NCBI GenBank assembly: GCA_958436175.1
Contig: CAUBJF010000012.1
Location: 17,999 to 81,998 of the forward strand
DNA length: 64,000 bases
Origin: an uncultured Muribaculaceae bacterium
GTDB lineage: Bacteria > Bacteroidota > Bacteroidia > Bacteroidales > Muribaculaceae
Direction of reading: 5' to 3'
Numbering within the stretch: position 1 is the first letter of the stretch; every line of letters starts with the position of its first letter. This document shows positions 8,161 through 18,414 of the stretch, piece by piece. The notes beneath the pieces were generated by a model. It saw only the letters and a list, made by a program, of their open reading frames with translations, did not search any database and was not told the origin of the DNA. The position numbers and the translations under genes were made by a program.

Positions 8161-10320
8161 ATGTCCTCTTCCTCAAACCGCAATCCGCAGGTGGTAAGAC
8201 GTTTCAGCGTCATTTTCCTCCTTACCATCCTTATAGCTATCTGTATCTCGGTGATGCTTGTCCGCACGACAATCATCAACGCTTCCGACTGGAACCGCAT
8301 GGGCGCTTCTACCTTGCGCGATTCCCAGATTATCACGCCTATGCGTGGTGAAATCCTGGCATCCGACGGCAGTATTCTCGCCACGAACCTGTACTATTCC
8401 AACGTCATGATAGACTTCAGGGCGTCGAAATTCAAGATTGTCGCTTTCCGGGACTCCATACCCGAGATTTCAGCCGGTCTGGCCGAGCTGTTCCCCGAAC
8501 ACGATGCCGAGTACTGGGAAGACCGTTTCAACAAAGTGCTAGAGAAGCCGAAGGACAAACGCACGCGTAATTTTGTCATTGCCAAAGGCGTGCCCGAGGA
8601 GATGGTCGGCAAAATCAAAAAGCTCCCATTCTTCCGTGCCACCAAGAACTGCAACCTCACCGGTCTCAAGGTCGACAAGGTGATGAAGCGTTCCTATCCT
8701 TTCGGCAAGATGGCACGTATGAGCATAGGCCGGGTCGGACAGCTTGACACCGACCCCGAGGTTCGCGGCCGTTCGGGTCTCGAACGCGCCCTCGACACGC
8801 TCCTCTACGGCGTTCCCGGTCTCCAGCGTAAGAAGCTCTTTACTCGCGGCGCACGATATGCCGTCGAGATACCTGCGGTAGACGGCTACGATGTCACCAC
8901 AACCATCGATATCACCATGCAGGATATCCTTGAGAGCGAGCTTGGCGAGATGCTTCTCAACGCCCATGCAGACTGGGGAACCGCCATGATTATGGAAGTG
9001 GCAACCGGCGACATCAAAGCTATGAGCAACCTCGAACGCGACACTTTATCGAAAACTCCGCGATATATCGAAGCGCTCAACCGTGCCGTCCAGGCCTATG
9101 AACCCGGCTCTGTGATGAAAGTCATGACTATGGCCGTGGCTCTCGAAAAAGGCTTCGCACATCCTGTCAGCCGTAGTTATTCCATCGGGCGCAGCTATGC
9201 CTACCTCGGCCGTCGCCCTATTTCGGATACGCATTCGCCCGGCTCGCTGCCTGTCGACCGCTTCATCGAATACTCGTCGAACATCGGCATGGTGAAGCTT
9301 ACGATGCCTCATTACGACGGCAATCCCAACCAGTTCCGCAAAGACCTCGCCGAGATGGGATTTTTCGACCGTTTCAATACCGGGATAGCACGTGAGAGAA
9401 CCCCGTTTTTCCCAAGGCTACAGAACAATGTGGGCGGCCGTCTGTCGCTTTCCCGTATGGTCTTTGGCTATTCGACGATGATACCGCCGCTCTACACCTG
9501 CGCATTCTATAATGCCGTTGCCAACGACGGTTGCTTTGTACGGCCTCGCCTCGTCAAGAGTCTGCGCACGCCCGATGGCCGCGACTCCGATATCGCCGTC
9601 TCCTACGTCCGCGAACGCATACTCTCCAGCCAGAATGCCGCCATACTCCGCAAGATGATGCGAGGCGTGGTATGGGAGCAGGGTGGTACTGCCAAGGCTC
9701 TTAAGAACAATATCGTCGAGATAGCCGGTAAGACAGGCACTTGCAAGATCGCCCTCGAGGACAAGCGTCCGCGTGTCGATGCCAACGGCGACTCCATCAA
9801 ACTGCCACCTTTCAAGGGAGGCTACCGCGAAGGCCACTATCGCGTGACATTCTGCGGATTCTTCCCTTACGAACATCCGAAATATACCTGTATCGTCGTG
9901 ATAAGCGACCCGAAGGTCCCTTACCGAGGCCCGGCACTGAGCTCCGGCACGGTGCTTAAGAACGTTGCCCTCAAGCTCTATGCTCGCGGCATGCTTGAGG
10001 AAGACCCGACTTTCACCCCCGAGGCTGTCAGCAACCAGACCCCGACGGTCTATTCCTCACTCAATAAGGACCGAAACGCGACCCTGCGTAACTCCCTGCA
10101 TTTACGTGGCGACAAGGCTATCCGTCGACCGGCGGCTACGGCTGACGGGCAGGTGCCTGATGTCAAGGGTCTAAGTCTGCGCGAAGCCCTGACGCGCCTC
10201 GAAAGCTCCGGCTTTGCCGTACGTTTCGACGGTCTCGGCTACGTGGCCCAGCAGGAGCCGGAGGCGGGTACGAAACACTCTCCTGGCACGAAGGTACATC
10301 TCAAACTGCAACACGATTGA
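8161..10320 (+). CDS. ftsI: Division transpeptidase PBP3 with C-terminal PASTA domain
   Basis: A 719-residue septal peptidoglycan transpeptidase. One N-terminal membrane helix (about residues 17-37) is followed by a pedestal domain and then the penicillin-binding domain. The catalytic serine is S317 in SVMK, with SSN at 372-374 and KTGT at 524-527. The last ~65 residues (VPDVKGLSLREALTRLESSG, then EAGTKHSPGTKVHLKL) form a single PASTA repeat, common in Bacteroidota FtsI and thought to bind uncross-linked muropeptide. It sits between ftsL and murE with 1 nt to the next start. Confidence 0.96.
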   Translation: MSSSSNRNPQVVRRFSVIFLLTILIAICISVMLVRTTIINASDWNRMGASTLRDSQIITPMRGEILASDGSILATNLYYSNVMIDFRASKFKIVAFRDSIPEISAGLAELFPEHDAEYWEDRFNKVLEKPKDKRTRNFVIAKGVPEEMVGKIKKLPFFRATKNCNLTGLKVDKVMKRSYPFGKMARMSIGRVGQLDTDPEVRGRSGLERALDTLLYGVPGLQRKKLFTRGARYAVEIPAVDGYDVTTTIDITMQDILESELGEMLLNAHADWGTAMIMEVATGDIKAMSNLERDTLSKTPRYIEALNRAVQAYEPGSVMKVMTMAVALEKGFAHPVSRSYSIGRSYAYLGRRPISDTHSPGSLPVDRFIEYSSNIGMVKLTMPHYDGNPNQFRKDLAEMGFFDRFNTGIARERTPFFPRLQNNVGGRLSLSRMVFGYSTMIPPLYTCAFYNAVANDGCFVRPRLVKSLRTPDGRDSDIAVSYVRERILSSQNAAILRKMMRGVVWEQGGTAKALKNNIVEIAGKTGTCKIALEDKRPRVDANGDSIKLPPFKGGYREGHYRVTFCGFFPYEHPKYTCIVVISDPKVPYRGPALSSGTVLKNVALKLYARGMLEEDPTFTPEAVSNQTPTVYSSLNKDRNATLRNSLHLRGDKAIRRPAATADGQVPDVKGLSLREALTRLESSGFAVRFDGLGYVAQQEPEAGTKHSPGTKVHLKLQHD

Positions 10321-10321
10321 C

Positions 10322-11839
10322 ATGAAAGAAGATTTCCTTAGAACGACGCCTCCGAGCGTCACCGATATATCATCGCTCCTCGACGCTGTAAAAGAATCGC
10401 GTCTGCAGGGCAGCTGCGATGTCGACGATATCACGGTTCTGACTGCCGATTCCCGTGCCGTACGTCCCGGAGGTATGTTTGTCGCGGTGCGCGGTGTCGC
10501 CGTCGACGGTCATAAATACATAGGTTCCGCTCTCGAAAAAGGTGCGAAGGTCATTGTAGCCGAAGAGCTTCCGGCCGAGTTGCCCGAAGGAGTCCTCGGT
10601 GTCGAGGTTCCCGATTCGCGTGCCGCTTTCGGGCTGCTGTCTTCGCGCTGGTTTGGTGATCCGTCCGAAGAGCTTACCCTTGTCGGCGTGACAGGTACCA
10701 ACGGCAAGACCACTATAGCGACACTCCTCTACGACATGGCACGTCTGCGCGGCCACAAGGCAGGACTGCTGTCGACAGTGGCTATAAAAATTGACGGCGA
10801 CGTATGCCCTTCGGAACATACTACTCCCGACTCTTACCTCCTCAATGCCTGCCTCAGGCGTATGGCCGATGCAGGATGTACCTTCGCATCCATGGAGGTC
10901 AGCAGCCATGCCTGCGACCAGCATCGTATCGAGGGTCTCAACTTCGCCGGTGGCATCTTCACAAACCTGACTCGCGACCACCTCGATTATCATAAGACCT
11001 TCCAGGCCTATCTCCAGGCCAAGAAGTCATTCTTCGACGGACTGCCGTCGACCGCTTTCGCCCTTACCAATGCCGACGATCGCAACGGTGCCGTCATGGT
11101 GCAGAACTGCGGAGCCGGAACGATAGCGACTTATTCCGTGCGCGATGTCGCCGACTTCCATGTGCGCGTCGTCGAGGACCGTATCGACGGTATGTTGCTC
11201 GATTTCGACGGTGTGGAGGTTGAGACCTTCTTCGTCGGCGGCTTCAATGCGTCGAATCTTGCCGCTGTCTACGGTGCCTCGGTGCTTCTCGGCATGGACC
11301 GGCGCGATGCAGCCGTGGCTATGAGCTCCCTGCGGCCTGTAGCCGGACGTTTCCAGCCCTTCCATTCGTCGGACGGCATAACGGCGATTGTCGACTATGC
11401 CCATACTCCTGATGCACTGGTCAACGTGCTTGATACCTTGCGCGAAGTCGCTCCCGAAGACAGCAGCATAATAACGCTCTGCGGCTGTGGCGGCGACCGC
11501 GACCAAGGCAAACGTCCCCAGATGGCGAAGGCAGCTGCCGACCGCAGCGATATCGTTGTGCTCACATCCGACAATCCCCGTTCGGAAGACCCTCTTGCCA
11601 TCCTCGACGACATGAAAGCCGGTCTCGACGAATGGGAGCTCGGCAAGACACATACCGAACCCGACCGTGCCAAGGCTATACGCCTCGCCGTAGAGCTCGC
11701 CGAACCCGGCGACATCATCCTCCTTGCCGGAAAAGGACACGAGGACACACAGGTCATAGCCGACCGTACCATCCACTTCGACGACAGCGAGGAAATATGC
11801 GCTGCCTTCGAAGAAAGAGACAAAAAAGCCCATAATTAA
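10322..11839 (+). CDS. murE: UDP-MurNAc-tripeptide ligase, meso-DAP adding
   Basis: A 505-residue Mur ligase that adds the third stem-peptide residue to UDP-MurNAc-L-Ala-D-Glu. ATP-binding VGVTGTNGKTT is present, and the DNPR motif at 417-420, with RSEDP after it, marks specificity for meso-diaminopimelate rather than lysine. The ATG at 10322 lies 1 nt after the ftsI stop and is preferred over an in-frame ATG at 10214, which would place 36 residues of FtsI-overlapping, non-family sequence in front. Cytoplasmic; part of the dcw operon. Confidence 0.96.
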   Translation: MKEDFLRTTPPSVTDISSLLDAVKESRLQGSCDVDDITVLTADSRAVRPGGMFVAVRGVAVDGHKYIGSALEKGAKVIVAEELPAELPEGVLGVEVPDSRAAFGLLSSRWFGDPSEELTLVGVTGTNGKTTIATLLYDMARLRGHKAGLLSTVAIKIDGDVCPSEHTTPDSYLLNACLRRMADAGCTFASMEVSSHACDQHRIEGLNFAGGIFTNLTRDHLDYHKTFQAYLQAKKSFFDGLPSTAFALTNADDRNGAVMVQNCGAGTIATYSVRDVADFHVRVVEDRIDGMLLDFDGVEVETFFVGGFNASNLAAVYGASVLLGMDRRDAAVAMSSLRPVAGRFQPFHSSDGITAIVDYAHTPDALVNVLDTLREVAPEDSSIITLCGCGGDRDQGKRPQMAKAAADRSDIVVLTSDNPRSEDPLAILDDMKAGLDEWELGKTHTEPDRAKAIRLAVELAEPGDIILLAGKGHEDTQVIADRTIHFDDSEEICAAFEERDKKAHN

Positions 11840-11862
11840 TCAAACTATACAATAACAGTACG

Positions 11863-13113
11863 ATGCTTTACTCGCTTTTCGATCTCCTCCAAGAATCCGC
11901 ATTGCCCGGCGCACGACTGATGAGCTACATCACCTTCCGTTCGGGAGCCGCCTTCGTGCTCGCCCTGCTGATAGCAGTGTTTGTAGGGCGTACGATCATC
12001 GACAAGCTCCAGAAGATGCAGATAGGCGAGATTGTCCGCAATCTCGACCTTGAAGGACAGATGAAGAAGACGGGCACGCCGACGATGGGCGGTGTGATTA
12101 TAATCATATCCATCTTGCTGCCCTGCCTGCTTGTTGGCAATCTGGGCAACATCTATATGCTCCTGATGCTTCTCACGACAGTGTGGCTCGGAGCTATCGG
12201 TTTCCTCGACGACTATCTCAAGCTACGCAAGCACAACAAGGATGGTATGAAGGGCAAATACAAGATAATAGGCCAGGTAGGCATAGGCGTTATCGTGGCC
12301 GTGACTATGTATTGCAGCCCGTCGATGGGTCTTGTCGAGAACAGTGAGATTATAAGTTCCGACACGCACCGTGTCGAGGAAGTCGTCTACGGCAAGGAGG
12401 TCAAGAAATCGCCCCAGACGACCATTCCCTTTGTCAAGAACAATAACTTCAACTACTCCTGGCTGACAGGCTGGATGGGAAAGCATGCCGAAACCGGCGG
12501 ATGGATAGTGTTCTTTCTCATCACTATCTTCATCGTCACGGCGACGAGTAACGGTGCCAACCTCAACGACGGCCTCGACGGCATGACTGCCGGTCTGTCG
12601 GCAATCGTCGGTGTGGCTCTTGCCGTCATGGCCTATCTTGGCGGCAACCTGATCTATTCGGCATACCTTAATATAATGTATGTTCCGGGCAGCGAGGAAC
12701 TCGTTGTCTACATGGCGGCCTTCGTCGGGGCCCTTGTCGGCTTCCTGTGGTACAATGCCTCGCCGGCACAGGTGTTCATGGGTGACACCGGCAGCCTGAC
12801 GCTCGGCGGTGTCATAGCAGTGTTCGCTATCCTCATCCACAAGGAACTGCTGCTGCCTATTCTCTGCGCCCTCTTCTACATCGAAGACCTTTCGGTGATA
12901 CTCCAGGTGGCATATTTCAAACGCACGGGCGGCCGCCGTATCTTCAAGATGACCCCCCTGCACCATCATTTCCAGAAAGCCGGCAACGCTGGTATCGACG
13001 CGCTCATCCAGCGTCCTCTCCAGCCGATACCAGAATCCAAAATCGTGACACGTTTCTGGATCATAGGCATAATACTTGCGGCCGTGACTTTCGTGACATT
13101 GAAAATCAGATAA
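11863..13113 (+). CDS. mraY: Phospho-MurNAc-pentapeptide translocase
   Basis: A 416-residue polytopic membrane enzyme that transfers phospho-MurNAc-pentapeptide to undecaprenyl phosphate, making lipid I. Marks are KKTGTPTMGG near residue 66, IGFLDDYLKL (the catalytic Asp pair), NLNDGLDGMTAG, VFMGDTGSL, and the cytoplasmic MTPLHHHFQ loop. It carries the ~50-residue insertion between helices (around residues 150-200) that is usual for Bacteroidota MraY. It is placed between murE and murD, as expected for a dcw cluster. Confidence 0.97.
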   Translation: MLYSLFDLLQESALPGARLMSYITFRSGAAFVLALLIAVFVGRTIIDKLQKMQIGEIVRNLDLEGQMKKTGTPTMGGVIIIISILLPCLLVGNLGNIYMLLMLLTTVWLGAIGFLDDYLKLRKHNKDGMKGKYKIIGQVGIGVIVAVTMYCSPSMGLVENSEIISSDTHRVEEVVYGKEVKKSPQTTIPFVKNNNFNYSWLTGWMGKHAETGGWIVFFLITIFIVTATSNGANLNDGLDGMTAGLSAIVGVALAVMAYLGGNLIYSAYLNIMYVPGSEELVVYMAAFVGALVGFLWYNASPAQVFMGDTGSLTLGGVIAVFAILIHKELLLPILCALFYIEDLSVILQVAYFKRTGGRRIFKMTPLHHHFQKAGNAGIDALIQRPLQPIPESKIVTRFWIIGIILAAVTFVTLKIR

Positions 13114-13132
13114 CCAATAATATAATAAGTAT

Positions 13133-14494
13133 ATGGAACAGACTAAACGGCATATCACCGTCCTCGGCGCAGGCGAAAGCGGCACCGGGGCTGCCATACT
13201 TGCCAAAGACAAGGGCATGGATGTTTTCCTGAGTGATTCCGGAGTCATATCGCCGAAATATCGTGCCGTCCTCGAGGCCGAAGGCATACCTTTCGAAGAA
13301 GGCGGCCACAGCATGGACCGTATCCTCGCTTCCGACGAGGTTATCAAGAGTCCGGGCATACCCCTCGATGCTCCTGTCGTCAAGGCAGTACGTTCCAAGA
13401 ACATACATGTTATCAGCGAGATAGAGTTTGCCGGACGTTATACCGACTCCAAGATGGTGTGCATCACCGGCAGCAACGGCAAGACCACTACCACAATGCT
13501 GATCCATCATATACTCAAAGGTGCCGGCATCGACGCGTCGCTGGCCGGTAACATAGGCAAGAGCCTTGCATGGCAGGTGGCTCGTGACCCCCACGACGTA
13601 TATGTCGTCGAGCTCAGCAGTTTCCAGCTCGACAATATGTACGATTTCAAGGCCAATATCGCCGTACTTCTCAATATCACCCCCGACCATCTTGACCGCT
13701 ACGAGTTCAAAATGGAGAACTATGTACGCGCCAAGTTCCGCATACTGCAGAACATGACCCCTTCCGATGCCTTCATCTACTGGAAGGACGACCCCGTTAT
13801 CAACGAACAGCTTCGCCGAGTCGCCACTGAGGCACGCATGCTGCCTTTCTCAGAGCACTATGAGGAAGGCGATGCCGCATATATCGACGCTGAGAACGAG
13901 CTTATCTTCCGCACTCCCGGCACAAACATGAGCATGCCGCGTGCCGACCTCGCCCTCAATGGCCTGCACAATGTCTTCAACTCCATGGCCGCCGGTATCT
14001 CGGCCTGTCTCTTCGACATACGCAAGGACGACATACGCCGTGCTCTCGAAGACTTCCACGGGGTAGAGCACCGTCTCGAATATGTCGCCGACATCGACGG
14101 CGTGCGCTGGATCAACGACTCCAAGGCTACCAACGTCAATTCATGCTGGTACGCCCTCGAAGCCATGAAGACTCCCGTGGTGCTCATCCTCGGCGGCAAG
14201 GACAAGGGTAACGACTACAGTGAGATTCTGCCCCTCGTCAAGGAGAAAGTACTCGCCATCGTCGCCATGGGCAAAGACAATGCGAAAATCGTCGAGTTCT
14301 TCAAGGACTATGTCCCTGTCACCGACACACATAGCCTTGTCGATGCTGTCGAGGCATGCCGCCGGACCGCAAAAGAAGGCGAGACAGTGCTTCTGTCGCC
14401 CTGCTGCGCAAGTTTCGATCTTTTCAAGAGCTATGAAGACCGTGGATGTCAGTTCAAGGATGCTGTCCACGCCCTCGAAAACAAGGACAAATAA
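13133..14494 (+). CDS. murD: UDP-MurNAc-L-Ala-D-Glu ligase
   Basis: A 453-residue cytoplasmic ligase that adds D-glutamate to UDP-MurNAc-L-alanine. ITVLGAGESGTGAA at the N-terminus binds the UDP substrate, CITGSNGKTTTT is the ATP loop, VVELSSFQLD and NITPDHLDR are family blocks, and GVEHRLE with INDSKATNVNS close the active site. Length is normal. The start at 13133 lies 19 nt after mraY. Nothing unusual was seen. Confidence 0.97.
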   Translation: MEQTKRHITVLGAGESGTGAAILAKDKGMDVFLSDSGVISPKYRAVLEAEGIPFEEGGHSMDRILASDEVIKSPGIPLDAPVVKAVRSKNIHVISEIEFAGRYTDSKMVCITGSNGKTTTTMLIHHILKGAGIDASLAGNIGKSLAWQVARDPHDVYVVELSSFQLDNMYDFKANIAVLLNITPDHLDRYEFKMENYVRAKFRILQNMTPSDAFIYWKDDPVINEQLRRVATEARMLPFSEHYEEGDAAYIDAENELIFRTPGTNMSMPRADLALNGLHNVFNSMAAGISACLFDIRKDDIRRALEDFHGVEHRLEYVADIDGVRWINDSKATNVNSCWYALEAMKTPVVLILGGKDKGNDYSEILPLVKEKVLAIVAMGKDNAKIVEFFKDYVPVTDTHSLVDAVEACRRTAKEGETVLLSPCCASFDLFKSYEDRGCQFKDAVHALENKDK

Positions 14495-14513
14495 CAACTA
14501 AGCCATAAAAATC

Positions 14514-15839
14514 ATGCCAAGCTCCTCTCCAGTCATAGAAGGCAACATCGCCAGAGACATAGAGGTCAAAAAAGTGCGTACCGACCATCATATCTGGGGT
14601 ACGTACATACTTCTTGTCATCGTCGCTGTCATAGAACTGTTTTCAGCCTCCATCCAGGAGGTCTCTGACGGCAATATTTTCGAACCGCTCATGCGTCACG
14701 GCGCTTTCCTCATCGCGGGACTTGTGATGATGCTTATCATGCAGAAGATACACTACAGATATATCTACGGACTGATTCCGGTATACGTCGTGTTCTGTAT
14801 CGGCATGATGCTCGCCGTGCGATTGTTCGGCAGCGATATCAACGGAGCTACACGCGCCATACGTGTTGCCGGTGTACCTATACTACCGGCAGAGTTCATG
14901 AAGCTCGGCGCTGCGCTGGGTATGGCATGGATTTTGAGCCGATGCCAGCTCAAGGGCAAGCGTGACATCAGTACCCGCGGTTTTGTCTCATGTCTGGGTT
15001 TCCTCTATCTATGCTGTGGCCTACTTTTTTCCCAGGGCCTGTCGAATACCCTTGTCGTGCTCGCCATCGGTTTTTCGATGATGCTGGTAGGCGGCATGGG
15101 GATGCGCAAGTTCATGCTTGCCCTCGTCATAACACTGGTACTTGGGGGTGTGGCTGTCGGAGTCAAGACTATGGCCAAGAGTGAAGAGAAGCTCGACGAT
15201 ACGGAGTTGCTGGCTATGCAGCTCAACCAGGAGACAGGAAAGAGCCATGACCGCGGCGAGACATGGAAGAACCGTGTAGCCCGTCATTTCCGCCCCAACA
15301 AACATCTCGAACCCTTCTCTGTCGACAACCAGCAGGAACAGCTCAGCTACATAGCCCAGGCACACGGCGGACTCTTCGGTGTCGGCATAGGCCGTTCGCG
15401 CGAGAACGCACGTCTGCCACTTGCTTTTTCCGACTATATTTATGCCATCATTATCGAGGAGATGGGACTTTTCGTGGGTCTCGGCATCCTGATATGCTAC
15501 CTCTGGATACTCGGACGAAGTGCCAAGCTGACAATGTGTTTCAAGCAGACATTACCGGGCGTGATGGTGATAGGCTGTGCCTTCGTCATCGTCTTCCAGG
15601 CGCTATTTCATATGGCGATAGTGTCGGGCGTATTCCCTGTGTCGGGACAACCTTTGCCGCTGATATCGAAAGGCGGTATCTCGGTGCTTGCCACTTCGCT
15701 TGCATTCGGCGTGATGCTCAGCTGCTCGCGCCATGCAGCACGTAACACCGACACACGTGCCGACCAGAAGGCCGAGCTCGAGATGCTGCCTGAGGCAGCC
15801 CAGAGCGAGAATCCGGCATTGGTTGAGTCAAAACAATAA
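14514..15839 (+). CDS. ftsW: SEDS-family lipid II polymerase FtsW
   Basis: A 441-residue integral membrane protein with about ten transmembrane helices. It polymerises lipid II at the septum together with FtsI. Seen are GATRAIRVAGVPILPAEFMK (the family block around the catalytic region), AQAHGGLFGVGIGRSRENAR, YIYAIIIEEMG and the late PLPLISKGGISVLATS. The large extracytoplasmic loop (about residues 215-285) is charged and contains the family catalytic region. A charged tail of ~40 residues follows the last helix. Its dcw position separates it from RodA. Confidence 0.95.
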   Translation: MPSSSPVIEGNIARDIEVKKVRTDHHIWGTYILLVIVAVIELFSASIQEVSDGNIFEPLMRHGAFLIAGLVMMLIMQKIHYRYIYGLIPVYVVFCIGMMLAVRLFGSDINGATRAIRVAGVPILPAEFMKLGAALGMAWILSRCQLKGKRDISTRGFVSCLGFLYLCCGLLFSQGLSNTLVVLAIGFSMMLVGGMGMRKFMLALVITLVLGGVAVGVKTMAKSEEKLDDTELLAMQLNQETGKSHDRGETWKNRVARHFRPNKHLEPFSVDNQQEQLSYIAQAHGGLFGVGIGRSRENARLPLAFSDYIYAIIIEEMGLFVGLGILICYLWILGRSAKLTMCFKQTLPGVMVIGCAFVIVFQALFHMAIVSGVFPVSGQPLPLISKGGISVLATSLAFGVMLSCSRHAARNTDTRADQKAELEMLPEAAQSENPALVESKQ

Positions 15840-15845
15840 ACTACA

Positions 15846-16979
15846 ATGAAGGATAAGGAAAAAACAGATAAGAAATCTCTCCGGGTGCTCATCAGCGGCG
15901 GAGGTACAGGCGGACATATCTTCCCGGCACTCTCGATAGCCAACGCCGTGCACCGCCGACATCCCGATGCTAAAATCCTCTTTGTCGGAGCCGACAACCG
16001 CATGGAGATGGAGCGTGTCCCGGCTGCAGGCTATGAGATAGTAGGGCTGCCCGTGAGCGGCTTCGACCGCAAGCATCTCTGGCGCAACGTAGCCGTGCTC
16101 ATTCGCCTCTGGAAGAGCATACGCAAGGCCCGCAAGCTGGTCCGCGACTTTCGTCCGGATATAGCTATCGGTGTCGGCGGCTATGCCAGCGGTCCGACAC
16201 TGAAAGCTGCACAGCGTGCCGGTGTACCGACCCTGCTCCAGGAGCAGAACTCCTATCCGGGAGTGACCAACAAGCTGCTATGTAAGAAGGCCGACGCTAT
16301 CTGTGTGGCCTACGAGGGGACAGAACGTTTCTTCCCTGCCGAGAAAATCATCATGACAGGCAACCCCGTGCGAAAGGAGCTTTGCGACATTAATCTGAGT
16401 CCTGAGGAAGCCCGCAAACAGCTCGGCTTCGACCCTTCGAAGCCCTTGGTGCTCGTTGTCGGAGGCAGTCTCGGAGCTCGCACCCTCAACAATGCCATGC
16501 TTGCCGCCGCAGAGAGCGGAGAAACGGCAAGAGCCGACTTCCAGATTATGTGGCAGACCGGCAAGCGAGATGCCGAACGCTGCATCGATGCCGTGAAGCC
16601 CCTCGGCGACAAGAATCTTCATGTGTCGGCCTTTATCTCGGATATGGCAGTGGCCTATCGTGCTGCCGACCTTGTCGTGGCACGTGCCGGAGCCGGTACA
16701 ATCAGCGAACTCGAACTTTTAGGCAAGGCTTCGCTCCTTGTTCCGTCGCCCAACGTGGCCGAGAACCATCAGCGGCACAATGCCGAGGCTCTCGTGACCA
16801 AGGGCGCTGCCGACATGGTGCTCGATGCCGACGCTCCGACGAGATTGTGGCACGAGATTTGCGTCCTTATGGCCGACAAGGCGAAGCGCGACAGTCTCAG
16901 CGAGAACATCTCCAAGCTGGCACTTCGCGACAGCGATGAGACGATAGCCGATATCGTTGACGAAATCGTCGGTATATAG
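15846..16979 (+). CDS. murG: Lipid II synthase (UDP-GlcNAc transferase)
   Basis: A 377-residue GT28 glycosyltransferase that adds GlcNAc to lipid I on the inner membrane face. The N-terminal glycine loop ISGGGTGGHIFPALSIA (about residues 16-32), the lipid-binding GVGGYASGP, LLQEQNSYPGVTN and the C-terminal nucleotide-binding ARAGAGTISELELLGK are all present. The start at 15846 lies 6 nt after the ftsW stop. Regular for the family. Confidence 0.97.
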   Translation: MKDKEKTDKKSLRVLISGGGTGGHIFPALSIANAVHRRHPDAKILFVGADNRMEMERVPAAGYEIVGLPVSGFDRKHLWRNVAVLIRLWKSIRKARKLVRDFRPDIAIGVGGYASGPTLKAAQRAGVPTLLQEQNSYPGVTNKLLCKKADAICVAYEGTERFFPAEKIIMTGNPVRKELCDINLSPEEARKQLGFDPSKPLVLVVGGSLGARTLNNAMLAAAESGETARADFQIMWQTGKRDAERCIDAVKPLGDKNLHVSAFISDMAVAYRAADLVVARAGAGTISELELLGKASLLVPSPNVAENHQRHNAEALVTKGAADMVLDADAPTRLWHEICVLMADKAKRDSLSENISKLALRDSDETIADIVDEIVGI

Positions 16980-16992
16980 AAATCTTGGCAAT

Positions 16993-18384
16993 ATGGAAAT
17001 CAAAGATACAGAACGAGTATATTTCGTGGGCGTGGGTGGCATAGGGATGGCCGCTCTCGCACGTTACTTTATGTCGCTCGGCAAGCCCGTAGCCGGTTAC
17101 GACCGTACGCCGTCGCCTCTTACAAGAGAGCTTGAGGCAGAAGGTATTGTAATAAGCTATGAGGATTCGATGGATGCTGTTCCGGAGCCGTGGCGCAAGA
17201 AAGAAGGCACTCTGGTGGTCTATACCCCGGCTGTGCCGGACAGCAACATACCTTTGAGCTTCTTCCGCAATGAAGGCTTCGAGGTACGCAAACGGGCATA
17301 TGTCCTCGGACAGGTCACGCGCAGCAGCAAGGGCATCTGCTTCTCGGGCACACACGGCAAGACTACGACTTCATCGATGGCCGCACACATCCTGCACAGC
17401 GGCAAAACGGGCTGCAACGCCTTTCTCGGCGGCATCATGAAGGGATATGACAGCAACCTCATCCTCAGTCCGACATCGCCTTATACCGTCATCGAGGCTG
17501 ACGAATACGACCGTTCTTTCCATCAGCTCACTCCATATATCGCCGTCGTCAATGCCACCGACCCCGATCATCTCGATATCTACGGGACGGAGGAGGCCTA
17601 TCTCGAGAGCTTCGCACATTTCACGGAGCTGATACGTCCCGACGGAAAACTCCTCGTGCGCACCGGCCTGAAACTTGTGCCGAGGGCGCCGAAGGGTGTG
17701 CCTACATATACTTTCGGACGTAGCGACGGCGACTTCCATGCCGAGAATGTCCGGACCGGAAGGGGCACCATCGTCTTCGATTTCGTCTATCCCGACGGAG
17801 TCATCCGGGATGTAGAGCTCGGCGTGCCTGTAGATGTCAATGTCGACAATGCAGTGTCGGCGCTTGCCGCTGTGTGGCTTGCCGGAGAACTCACACCGGA
17901 ACTTGCCCGCGAAGCGATGAAGAGCTATCCCGGTGTCGAGCGCCGCTTCGAATTCCATCTCAAGGAAGCTATGCCCGGCGGTCATGTCGTCATCGACGAC
18001 TATGCCCATCATCCCGACGAGCTCACACGCAGCATAGAGTCGGTACGCGCCCTCTATCCGGACAACAAGCTGACAGTGGCTTTCCAGCCTCACCTCTACA
18101 GCCGTACGCGCGATTTCGCTCCTCAGTTCGCCGCCGCTCTCGACCGTGCCGACGAAGTGGTGCTCATCGACCTCTATCCGGCCCGCGAGGAGCCGATACC
18201 GGGCATTTCGTCCAAGACGATATTTGACCTTGTTAAAAAAGAAAATAAAATCATGATTTCAAAGGAAGACTTTGCCGATACGATGAAAAATCGTAACTTT
18301 GAAATCCTTTTGACCGTAGGCGCCGGCGACCTCAACCAGTATGACCCCATCCTGGTCGAAAAGCTCAAGGAGCCTGCCAACTGA
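16993..18384 (+). CDS. murC: UDP-MurNAc L-alanine ligase
   Basis: A 463-residue ligase that adds L-alanine to UDP-MurNAc. YFVGVGGIGMAALARYFM at the N-terminus, FSGTHGKTTTSSMAAHIL (ATP loop), EADEYDRSF, NATDPDHLDIY and VIDDYAHHPDE identify MurC. I place the start at 16993 (MEIKDTERVYFVG), 13 nt after murG, because the family begins just before the glycine loop; the in-frame ATG at 16957 would overlap murG and add 12 unrelated residues. Confidence 0.95.
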   Translation: MEIKDTERVYFVGVGGIGMAALARYFMSLGKPVAGYDRTPSPLTRELEAEGIVISYEDSMDAVPEPWRKKEGTLVVYTPAVPDSNIPLSFFRNEGFEVRKRAYVLGQVTRSSKGICFSGTHGKTTTSSMAAHILHSGKTGCNAFLGGIMKGYDSNLILSPTSPYTVIEADEYDRSFHQLTPYIAVVNATDPDHLDIYGTEEAYLESFAHFTELIRPDGKLLVRTGLKLVPRAPKGVPTYTFGRSDGDFHAENVRTGRGTIVFDFVYPDGVIRDVELGVPVDVNVDNAVSALAAVWLAGELTPELAREAMKSYPGVERRFEFHLKEAMPGGHVVIDDYAHHPDELTRSIESVRALYPDNKLTVAFQPHLYSRTRDFAPQFAAALDRADEVVLIDLYPAREEPIPGISSKTIFDLVKKENKIMISKEDFADTMKNRNFEILLTVGAGDLNQYDPILVEKLKEPAN

Positions 18385-18414
18385 TTCTATTCTCTTCTCA
18401 ACGACTCAATTACA

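Noticed and set aside
10214..10321. Longer start for murE
   Set aside because: The extra 36 codons lie in another frame of the ftsI PASTA domain and do not match MurE; the ATG at 10322 starts the family sequence.
12223..13404. Long minus-strand open frame opposite mraY and murD
   Set aside because: Antisense shadow of two conserved genes in G+C-rich DNA; no family resemblance.
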